From: Sphingomonas spermidinifaciens
Lineage (GTDB): Bacteria > Pseudomonadota > Alphaproteobacteria > Sphingomonadales > Sphingomonadaceae
NCBI RefSeq assembly: GCF_002351485.1
Contig: NZ_NWMW01000001.1
Coordinates: 744,001-808,000, forward strand
Direction of reading: 5' to 3'
DNA: 64,000 nt
Notes under the pieces: model-generated
The model's database searches: none
The model's input: the letters and a program-made list of their open reading frames with translations, nothing else
Told to the model about the DNA's origin: nothing
In this document: positions 57,848 through 64,000 of the stretch, piece after piece
Position numbering within the stretch: position 1 is the stretch's first letter
Layout of the letters: the number at the start of each line of letters is the position of its first letter
Program-made: the position numbers and the translations under genes

Positions 57848-58648
57848 TTGCACCAGCGACTGCAACGGGATGACGGATCGCTGGCGGCGCGTGCGACCGC
57901 GCTCGGGCCATGGTTCCAAAATATCGACCTGGGCGGCGTTTGGACCGCGCCCGATCATTTCCTGGGCGACTATCCGGGCGACAAGTTCCGCCGCTTCGCC
58001 GATGCGATCCCCGCCGACCTCAAGGGCAGGAGCGTGCTCGACATCGGCTGCAACGCGGGCTTCTATTCGATCGAGATGGCACGGCGCGGGGCCGACCGCG
58101 TGCTCGGCATCGACAGCGACCCGCATTATCTGGCACAGGCGCGCTTCGCTGCCGACGCGCTGGGCCATGCCGCGATCGAGTTCGCCGAGCTGTCGGTTTA
58201 CGACGTCGCGGCGCTGGGCGAGCGGTTCGACCTCGTCGTCTTCATGGGCGTGCTCTATCACCTTCGCCACCCGCTGCTCGCGCTTGACCTTATCCGCGAG
58301 CATGTCGCGGGCGACCTCATGCTCTTCCAAACGATGCAGCAGGGAACGGGCGATCCGATCGACGTGCCCGAGGACCACCCATTCTTCGTGCCTGGTACGA
58401 CCGCCCCGCCCGCCTATTTCGACGATCCGGGCTATCCGCGCCTCCACTTCATCGAGCGGCAGTTCGCAGGCGACTGGACCAACTGGTGGGCCCCCAATCC
58501 CGCCGGCACGATGGCGATGCTGCGCGCCGCCGGCTTCACGCCCGAGCGGACCGCCGAGCCCGACGTCTATCTCTGCCGCACGGCGCCCGTCCCCTATGCC
58601 GAATACGGCCCCGCCGCCGTCTATCCCGCGCGAGGAGCACAGCCTTGA
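57848..58648 (+). CDS. SAM-dependent methyltransferase, CmoB-like (TIGR04290-type)
   Basis: A 266-residue class I methyltransferase. Motif I is SVLDIGCNAGFYSIEMARRG; WFQNIDLGGVWTAPDHFLGD and FMGVLYHLRHPLLALDLIRE are typical of CmoB-like enzymes. I believe it fits a small family (TIGR04290) found in gene sets with glycosidases and epimerases, but this is from memory. The TTG at 57848 is chosen because GGAAGG lies 7 nt upstream. It overlaps the glycosidase gene by 4 nt. A small-molecule or sugar target is more likely than tRNA. Confidence 0.82.
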   Translation: MHQRLQRDDGSLAARATALGPWFQNIDLGGVWTAPDHFLGDYPGDKFRRFADAIPADLKGRSVLDIGCNAGFYSIEMARRGADRVLGIDSDPHYLAQARFAADALGHAAIEFAELSVYDVAALGERFDLVVFMGVLYHLRHPLLALDLIREHVAGDLMLFQTMQQGTGDPIDVPEDHPFFVPGTTAPPAYFDDPGYPRLHFIERQFAGDWTNWWAPNPAGTMAMLRAAGFTPERTAEPDVYLCRTAPVPYAEYGPAAVYPARGAQP

Positions 58649-59655
58649 TCGAAGCCGCGATGCTCTGGAACGAGCCCAACAACAAGTCGCACTGGGACAT
58701 GGGTCTCGACCCCGACTGGTCGCATTTCGCCGCGCATGTGAAGGCTGCGGGCGACGCGATCCACGCCGTCAACCCGGCGATGACGCGCGTGCTGGGCGGC
58801 ATGTCGCCGATTGACCCACACTGGCTGAAGAAGATCGAGGCGCATGGCGCGCTGGATGCCGTCGATGTGGTCGCGGTCCATGGCTTCCCGCTCGACTGGA
58901 ATCTCTGGCCGCTCGATCAATGGCCCGCCAAGATCGACGAGATCGCCACCGTCACGGACAAGCCCATCTGGGTGACCGAGGTCGGCGTCAGTTCGTTCGG
59001 CGCCGAGGAGGTGCAGGTGTTCGGCCTCGAGCGCACTGCCGCGCTACTTAGAGGCAAGGCGGAGCGCGTCTTCTGGTATTCGCTCTTCGACCTGCCGAAG
59101 AGCTGGGGGGCGGAGACGCGTCACCGCGAGGCGGAGGGATCGTCCTATTACCGCCACTTCTATCTCGGCCTGATCCGCGAGGACGGCAGTCCCAAACCCG
59201 CGCTCGACGTCTATGCCCGCCACGCCGCCGAGATCGGTCTGATGCAGTGGTTCCATTTCGAGGATCCGCGCCTGGATGAGGCGGTCGCGTGGATGAAGCG
59301 ACTCGGCACCCGTCGCATCCGCACCGGGCTCTCGTGGGCCGACAGCTTCCGCCCCAACGCGGTCGACTGGTTCGACCGGCAAATGGAAGCGCTCGCCGAT
59401 TTCGACGTGACTGTCACCTTCTGCTTCACGCCCGAGCATCTGGGCGTCGCGCCGCATCACACCAGCCCCGCGCGCGATCCGCAGGCGTTCGCCGACTTCT
59501 GCGCCTGGATGATCGACCGTTACGCCCCCGCCACGGGCCAGCCGCAGGGACTCGTCGCCCCGCCCGCACCCGCCGAGGCGCCGCGCGCGCCCGAGCTCAC
59601 TCCCCTCGCCTTCAACCGCGACGAGCGTCTCGCCGCCGAACGGAGCGCCGCCTGA
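58645..59655 (+). CDS. Clan GH-A glycosidase (GH39-like) with apparently permuted barrel
   Basis: A 336-residue protein. MLWNEPNNKSHW (6-17) carries the acid/base Glu10, and KPIWVTEVGVSS (106-117) the nucleophile Glu112, the two signatures of clan GH-A (beta-xylosidase/GH39-like). Unusually, the acid/base is at the N-terminus, whereas the part expected before it, strands 1-3, seems to lie at 200-294 (RLGTRRIRTGLSWADSFRPN, ADFDVTVTFCFTPEHLGVAP). Strand-8-like RVFWYSLFDLPKSWG and the typical end LGLIREDGSPKPAL come in between. No signal peptide, so it is cytoplasmic. It has a TTG start inside the methyltransferase stop. Confidence 0.75.
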   Translation: MIEAAMLWNEPNNKSHWDMGLDPDWSHFAAHVKAAGDAIHAVNPAMTRVLGGMSPIDPHWLKKIEAHGALDAVDVVAVHGFPLDWNLWPLDQWPAKIDEIATVTDKPIWVTEVGVSSFGAEEVQVFGLERTAALLRGKAERVFWYSLFDLPKSWGAETRHREAEGSSYYRHFYLGLIREDGSPKPALDVYARHAAEIGLMQWFHFEDPRLDEAVAWMKRLGTRRIRTGLSWADSFRPNAVDWFDRQMEALADFDVTVTFCFTPEHLGVAPHHTSPARDPQAFADFCAWMIDRYAPATGQPQGLVAPPAPAEAPRAPELTPLAFNRDERLAAERSAA

Positions 59656-60758
59656 TGCTTTCGCCCGACCGCCGTGGAATCAACGTCGCCATCGTCGGCG
59701 TCGGCAATTGCGCCAGCTCGCTCGTCCAGGGCCTCTCGCACTACCGCGCGGGCGCGAACGAGATGACCGGCCTGATGCACGAGGCGATCGGCGGCTATCA
59801 CCCAAGCGACATCCGCGTCGTCGCCGCCTGGGACGTCGACCGGCGCAAGGTTGGCCGCGACGTCGCCGACGCGATCTTCGCCCCGCCCAACTGCACCGCG
59901 GTCTTCTGCGACCGGGTCGAGGAAACGGGCGCGGTGGTGCGGATGGGCCGTGTGCTCGACGGCGTCGCCGACCACATGGCCGACCTGCCCGAGGCGCGCA
60001 GCTTCCGCCTCTCCGACGCGCCAGAGCCGAGCGCCGAGGACGTGATCGCTGCACTGCGCGATGCCAAGGCCGACGTGCTGATGAACTACCTGCCCGTCGG
60101 TTCGCAGGAAGCGACCGAGTTCTACGCCGAATGCGCGCTCGAGGCGGGCGTCGCCTTCGTCAACAACATCCCCGTTTTCATCGCCAGTGATCCCGAATGG
60201 GCCGCGCGGTTCGAGGCGGCGGGCGTGCCGATCATCGGCGACGACATCAAGGCGCAGCTGGGCGCGACGATCGTCCACCGCGTGCTGACCGATCTGTTCA
60301 AGAAACGCGGGGTCGAGCTCGATCGGACCTATCAGCTCAACACCGGCGGCAACACCGACTTCGCCAACATGCTCAACCGGTCGCGCCTCGCCTCCAAGAA
60401 GACCTCGAAGACCGAGGCGGTGCAGTCGGCGGCGGCGGTGCGGCTGGAGGACGAGAACATCCATGTCGGCCCCAGCGACTATGTCGCGTGGCAGAACGAC
60501 AACAAGGTCTGCTTCCTGCGCATGGAAGGCCGGATGTTCGGCGGCGTGCCGATGAACCTCGAGCTGCGCCTCTCGGTCGAGGACAGTCCCAATTCGGCGG
60601 GCGTCGCGATCGACATGGTGCGCTGTGCCAAGCTGGCGCGCGACCGCGGTATCGCCGGCCCGCTGCTCCCCGCCGCTGCCTGGTTCTGCAAGCACCCGCC
60701 CGTCCAGATGACCGACGACGAGGCCTGCGCCGCGGTCGAGGCGTTCATCGCGGGGTGA
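59655..60758 (+). CDS. ino1: Inositol-3-phosphate synthase
   Basis: A 367-residue myo-inositol-1-phosphate synthase of the short bacterial/actinobacterial type, which makes inositol phosphate from glucose 6-phosphate with NAD. Motifs are VAIVGVGNCASSLVQGLSHY, VVAAWDVDRRKVG, NYLPVGSQEATEFYAECALE, IIGDDIKAQLGATIVHRVL, YQLNTGGNTDFANML and the SKKTSKTEAV lysines. The ATG shares one base with the glycosidase stop. It suggests inositol or an inositol-linked product in the pathway, fairly rare in this group of bacteria. Confidence 0.92.
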   Translation: MLSPDRRGINVAIVGVGNCASSLVQGLSHYRAGANEMTGLMHEAIGGYHPSDIRVVAAWDVDRRKVGRDVADAIFAPPNCTAVFCDRVEETGAVVRMGRVLDGVADHMADLPEARSFRLSDAPEPSAEDVIAALRDAKADVLMNYLPVGSQEATEFYAECALEAGVAFVNNIPVFIASDPEWAARFEAAGVPIIGDDIKAQLGATIVHRVLTDLFKKRGVELDRTYQLNTGGNTDFANMLNRSRLASKKTSKTEAVQSAAAVRLEDENIHVGPSDYVAWQNDNKVCFLRMEGRMFGGVPMNLELRLSVEDSPNSAGVAIDMVRCAKLARDRGIAGPLLPAAAWFCKHPPVQMTDDEACAAVEAFIAG

Positions 60759-60763
60759 CGCAC

Positions 60764-61315
60764 TCATCCATCCAGCGTATCGAGCACCGTCTCGGGCTCG
60801 ACGTCGCGCTTTACTTCCGCGAATTCGGGATCGACCGCCCCGACGCCCAGATGCGTCGCCACCGCTTCGAGGAGCGCGGCGACGCGCGTCAGCTCATGCT
60901 CGGCCAGCAGTCCGATATGGAGGTCGAGATCGGCGCGGCGCGCGGCGGCCGCCGCCATGCGGTTCTGACTGATGAGGACGAACGTCGACAGAAAGATCGC
61001 CTCCACCGACGCGGCCATCGCAAGAACGACCAGGCTGGGGTCGAAACGCGGCACGGCGGGCAAGCCGATCGTGTTGGCGGCGATCCAGCCGCCGAACAGG
61101 ATCAGATGAAGCGCGACGAACGTCATCGATCCGGTGAAGGCGGTGATCGCCTCCGCAACCCGCTCGCTCAGCGAGGCATGCCGCTGCTCGGCCGCGCGAC
61201 GCTCCTGCAGGCGAGCGATGTTGGCGGCAAGCGTCGCGGTCATGCCGGGGGTAGCAGCTCCCTCGCGAGCCGCCTCCGCTGCCAGCGTGTCCCGGTTCTG
61301 CCCATCATCCATCAC
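60764..61315 (-). CDS. DUF1003 membrane protein
   Basis: A 183-residue protein with two central membrane helices (GSMTFVALHLILFGGWIAAN, LVVLAMAASVEAIFLSTFVL) and the DUF1003 end FVLISQNRMAAAAARRADLD. Helical N- and C-terminal parts are cytoplasmic. Function unknown in the family. It converges with the inositol synthase gene with 5 nt between and is divergent from the alcohol dehydrogenase gene. Confidence 0.88.
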   Translation of the reverse strand: MMDDGQNRDTLAAEAAREGAATPGMTATLAANIARLQERRAAEQRHASLSERVAEAITAFTGSMTFVALHLILFGGWIAANTIGLPAVPRFDPSLVVLAMAASVEAIFLSTFVLISQNRMAAAAARRADLDLHIGLLAEHELTRVAALLEAVATHLGVGAVDPEFAEVKRDVEPETVLDTLDG

Positions 61316-61377
61316 CCGAAAACCAGCACTGTTTCAGTTGGTTGCGATGTACAACCTGGGTTGGCGAAAGGATCTGC

Positions 61378-62343
61378 ATGACAAGGATGAGGGCCGCGAT
61401 CGTCACCGCGCCCGGGACGGTACAAATCGCCGAGGTCGACCGGCCCGAACCCGGCGCAGGCGAGCTTCGCCTGCGGCTTGAGGGGTGCGGCGTCTGCGCC
61501 TCGAACCTCGAGCCTTGGGCAGGGCTCGAATGGATGACCTATCCGACGCCGCCCGGCGATCTGGGGCACGAGGGTTGGGGCGTGGTCGACGCGGTCGGCG
61601 CCGGCGTTACCGGCTTCGCCCCGGGTGACCGCGTTGCCGCGCTCTCCTATCGCAGCTTCGCCGACTATGACGTGGTGCCCGCCGATATGGCGCTGAGACT
61701 GCCGGACAGCCTTGCCGGCCACCCCTTCCCCGGCGAGCCGCTCGGCTGCGCGTTCAACATCTTCCGCCGCAGCGACATCCGAGCCGGCCAGACGGCAGCA
61801 ATCATCGGCATCGGCTTTCTGGGCGCGGTGCTGACCAAGCTCACAAGCGATGCGGGCGCGCGCGTCATCGCGATCTCGCGGCGACAGGAGTCGCTTGAGC
61901 TCGCGCGACATTATGGCGCGACCGAGACGATCGTGATGGACGACCACTATGCCATCATCGACCAGGTAAAGGCGCTGACCGATGGCGCGATGTGCGAGCG
62001 GGTGATCGAGGCCGTGGGCAAGCAATGGCCCCTCGACCTGGCCGGCGAACTGATCGGGTTCGGCGGGCGGCTGGTGATCGCCGGCTATCATCAGGATGGC
62101 CCGCGTCAGGTGGGCATGCAGAATTGGAACTGGAAGGGCATCGACGTCATCAACGCGCATGAGCGCGACCCGGCGGTCCAGATGCGCGGCCTGCGCGAGG
62201 CGATCGAGGCGGTGGCGAGCGGCCAGCTCGATCCCACGCCGCTCTACACGCATCGCTATCCGCTCGACGGGCTGGCGGACGCGCTCGATGCGACGCGCGA
62301 CAAGCCCGCGGGCTTCGTCAAGGCGCTGGTGATGTTCGCATGA
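61378..62343 (+). CDS. Zinc-binding alcohol dehydrogenase family protein
   Basis: A 321-residue MDR-superfamily dehydrogenase. Catalytic zinc ligands are expected at Cys in GCGVCASNLEPW and His in LGHEGWGVVDAVG; the Rossmann loop is IIGIGFLGAVLTKL. The four-cysteine structural zinc lobe is missing, which explains the short length. The ATG at 61378 has AAGGA 6 nt before it. It overlaps the next oxidoreductase gene by 4 nt, so both probably act on one polyol or sugar, such as inositol. Substrate is inferred from context. Confidence 0.85.
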   Translation: MTRMRAAIVTAPGTVQIAEVDRPEPGAGELRLRLEGCGVCASNLEPWAGLEWMTYPTPPGDLGHEGWGVVDAVGAGVTGFAPGDRVAALSYRSFADYDVVPADMALRLPDSLAGHPFPGEPLGCAFNIFRRSDIRAGQTAAIIGIGFLGAVLTKLTSDAGARVIAISRRQESLELARHYGATETIVMDDHYAIIDQVKALTDGAMCERVIEAVGKQWPLDLAGELIGFGGRLVIAGYHQDGPRQVGMQNWNWKGIDVINAHERDPAVQMRGLREAIEAVASGQLDPTPLYTHRYPLDGLADALDATRDKPAGFVKALVMFA

Positions 62344-63314
62344 GGCCGCGTGTCGGCTTTCTCGGCACCGGCTGGATCGGTCGGCACCGGATGGCGGCGA
62401 TGCTGGCGACCGGCGCGATCGAGGCGGCGGCGATCGCCGATCCCGCGCCCGAATGCCTGGCCGAGGCGGCGGCGCTCGCCCCGAATGCGGTGCACGTGGA
62501 CAGGCTCGACGCGATGCTGGCGCTCGGCCTCGACGGGATCGTCATCGCGACGCCGAGCGCGCTGCATGCCGAGCAGTCGATCGCGGCGCTGAGTGCAGGC
62601 ATCGCGGTATTCTGCCAGAAACCGCTTGGCCGGTCGGCGGCCGAAGCCCGCGCGGTGGTCGATGCCGCACGCACCACCGACCGGCGCCTCGGCCTCGACC
62701 TGTCCTATCGCCATACCGCAGGGATGCAGGCGATCGCGCCGCTGGTGCGCGATGGCGCGCTGGGCGAGGTGTTCGCCGTCGATCTCACCTTCCACAACGC
62801 CTATGGGCCCGACAAGCCGTGGTTCTACGACCCCGCGCTCTCTGGCGGTGGCTGCGTCGTCGATCTGGGCGTGCATCTCGTCGACCTGGCGCTCTGGACG
62901 CTCGGCTTCCCGCCGGTCCAGGCGGTCGATGCGCGGCTGACGCATGCAGGCAGGCCGCTTCGCCCAGGAGAGGTCGAGGATCACGCGATCGCGCAATTCA
63001 CCGCCGGTGGCGCGCAGGTTCGCCTCGCCTGTTCGTGGCGACTCCACGCCGGACGCGAGGCGGTGATCGAGGCGGCGTTCTACGGGACCGGGGGCGGCGC
63101 GGCGCTGCGCAATGTCGGCGGCTCCTTCTACGACTTCATCGCCGAGCGGTTCGACCGTACGGAGCGGGCCGAGCTGAGCGATGGGGCCGACGACTGGGGC
63201 GGCCGGGCGGCCGCGGACTGGGCGACGGCGCTGGCGGCCAATCCTCGGTTCGATGCGGAGGCTGAGCGGTTCGTCGCGTCAGCGGAGGTGCTCGACCTGA
63301 TCTACGGGCGATAG
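62340..63314 (+). CDS. Gfo/Idh/MocA-family oxidoreductase
   Basis: A 324-residue protein with the N-terminal NAD(P) fold (RVGFLGTGWIGRHRMAAMLA, IATPSALHAEQSIAAL) and the family motif in a variant form, FCQKPLG for EKP. The C-terminal alpha/beta part has GGGCVVDLGVHLVDLALWTL. Family members oxidise or isomerise sugars and inositols, so it fits with the inositol-phosphate synthase and the dehydrogenase just upstream. Substrate not known. Confidence 0.88.
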   Translation: MRPRVGFLGTGWIGRHRMAAMLATGAIEAAAIADPAPECLAEAAALAPNAVHVDRLDAMLALGLDGIVIATPSALHAEQSIAALSAGIAVFCQKPLGRSAAEARAVVDAARTTDRRLGLDLSYRHTAGMQAIAPLVRDGALGEVFAVDLTFHNAYGPDKPWFYDPALSGGGCVVDLGVHLVDLALWTLGFPPVQAVDARLTHAGRPLRPGEVEDHAIAQFTAGGAQVRLACSWRLHAGREAVIEAAFYGTGGGAALRNVGGSFYDFIAERFDRTERAELSDGADDWGGRAAADWATALAANPRFDAEAERFVASAEVLDLIYGR

Positions 63315-63383
63315 GCGTACGACGCCGATCTACGCAAGAAGGCGCCACGCACCGACCGGGTGCACGGCTTTCGGTTTTCCGGT

Positions 63384-63404
63384 GCCGCCCCTTGAAAGGG
63401 CGGC
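63384..63404. terminator. Hairpin between convergent genes
   Basis: GCCGCCC and GGGCGGC form a 7-bp perfect stem with the loop CTTGAAA, in the 100-nt gap between the oxidoreductase gene and the converging SMP-30 gene. It probably ends both transcripts. Confidence 0.55.
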
Positions 63405-63414
63405 GTTTCCGCTC

Positions 63415-64000
63415 TCAGATGCGCGCCTCGGGCAGCACCATGCCCGGCACATCGACGGTGAAGGTGAACAGATCCCCCGCCAGTGGCTCCTTCTCGCGCG
63501 CGGCGGCGTCGAGATGCTTGGCGGCAGTGGTGGCATACACGGTCTTCAGGTCCGGGCCACCGAACGCGATCTTGGTGATGGCGCTCACCGGGAAGCGCAC
63601 CTTCTCGAGCAGTTCACCCTTGGGCGAATAGCGGCGCACCTCATGGCCGGTATAGAGCCCGATCCACAGGCACCCCTCTGCATCGCAGACCGGGCCATCG
63701 GGAAACCCCTCGCCCTTGGCGATGCGCGCGAACACCCGCGGGTCACTCAAGTCGCCGTCCTCACCAAGCGTCGCGGCATGGATGACCTGTCCAAGCGTAT
63801 CGACGTGATAGAGCGTCCGCCCATCGGGGCTGACCGCAGGGCCGTTGGTGATCGAAACCTTGGGCGTGGTCGCGGTGCAGCTCTTGCCGTCATAGCGATA
63901 GATGGTGCCGGTGATGGCGCTCTCGCCATCATCCATGCTGCCGAACCACAGCCGCCCTGCATTATCCACCGTACCGTCGTTGAGGCGATTGGTCGGCAGA
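63415..64000 (-). CDS. SMP-30/gluconolactonase family protein (5' end outside window)
   Basis: The visible 194 residues are the C-terminal two-thirds of a six-bladed propeller lactonase. It starts in the window with LPTNRLNDGTVDNAGRLWFG, where Asn and Asp bind the divalent metal, and has ITNGPAVSPDGRTLYHVDTL with two more ligands, and GFPDGPVCDAEGCLWIGLY. Members hydrolyse sugar lactones such as gluconolactone or galactonolactone. Its place at the end of an oxidoreductase block fits lactone hydrolysis after sugar oxidation. The start is not seen. Confidence 0.88.
   Translation of the reverse strand, partial: LPTNRLNDGTVDNAGRLWFGSMDDGESAITGTIYRYDGKSCTATTPKVSITNGPAVSPDGRTLYHVDTLGQVIHAATLGEDGDLSDPRVFARIAKGEGFPDGPVCDAEGCLWIGLYTGHEVRRYSPKGELLEKVRFPVSAITKIAFGGPDLKTVYATTAAKHLDAAAREKEPLAGDLFTFTVDVPGMVLPEARI

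Overview
The window is high-GC, densely coded DNA that reads as a chromosomal segment of an alphaproteobacterium. Several things point to the Sphingomonadaceae, probably Sphingomonas or a close relative: the GC-rich codon use, a TonB-receptor/PiuC iron cluster, a copA-copB copper cluster driven by a CnrYXH-type sigma system, and a glycogen/trehalose cluster with treZ-malQ-treY. There is no 16S gene, so the genus is inference. One tRNA gene (Glu, CTC), one cobalamin riboswitch and one decayed IS5-type transposase are present. I see no CRISPR array, phage module or plasmid replication gene.

Left part (1-20.3 kb). The window opens inside an ArsR-HTH/methyltransferase-domain regulator that looks like SahR, with a perfect palindromic operator just upstream. 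Then come two small lipoproteins, an aldo/keto reductase, and a pair made of a GntA-like haem N-oxygenase and a DUF1989 protein. An iron-acquisition operon follows (TonB receptor, PiuC hydroxylase, PepSY membrane protein, DUF2271, DUF4198, ApbE), and the DUF2271 protein carries a likely flavinylation motif. The rest is ordinary housekeeping: a phosphotransferase, a TPR protein, an RsmB-type RNA methyltransferase, guaB, a CitE-like lyase, an SPFH/NfeD pair, a DUF885 peptidase and an MscS channel.

Middle (20.4-37.5 kb). tRNA-Glu is followed by an IS5 remnant and a copper block (PepSY, copB, copA, ECF sigma factor, periplasmic sensor, membrane anti-sigma protein, divergent copC). Next is a second copy of the SahR-type operator core, then a cobalamin riboswitch, then mesX-mesD, a B12-independent methionine synthase system. 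A LysR gene precedes a TolC/HlyD/ABC export operon whose ABC protein has lost every ATPase motif. glgA-glgC are divergent from glgB-glgX-treZ-malQ-treY, which together make, debranch and convert glycogen into trehalose.

Right part (48-64 kb). Seven minus-strand genes (three nucleotide-sugar epimerase/dehydratase-family proteins, three CgeB-like glycosyltransferases, one GT4 enzyme) are joined by six successive 4-nt overlaps. Beside them lie a histidine phosphatase, a DUF6165 protein, a GT9-like protein, a methyltransferase, a glycosidase whose TIM barrel appears circularly permuted, an inositol-phosphate synthase, a zinc alcohol dehydrogenase, a Gfo/Idh/MocA oxidoreductase and an SMP-30 lactonase that runs off the window. 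This block looks like an uncharacterised sugar/inositol glycan pathway and is the best candidate here for an undescribed system. The permuted glycosidase, the ATPase-dead exporter, the doubly controlled mesXD operon and the iron-linked flavinylation set are the other main points of interest.
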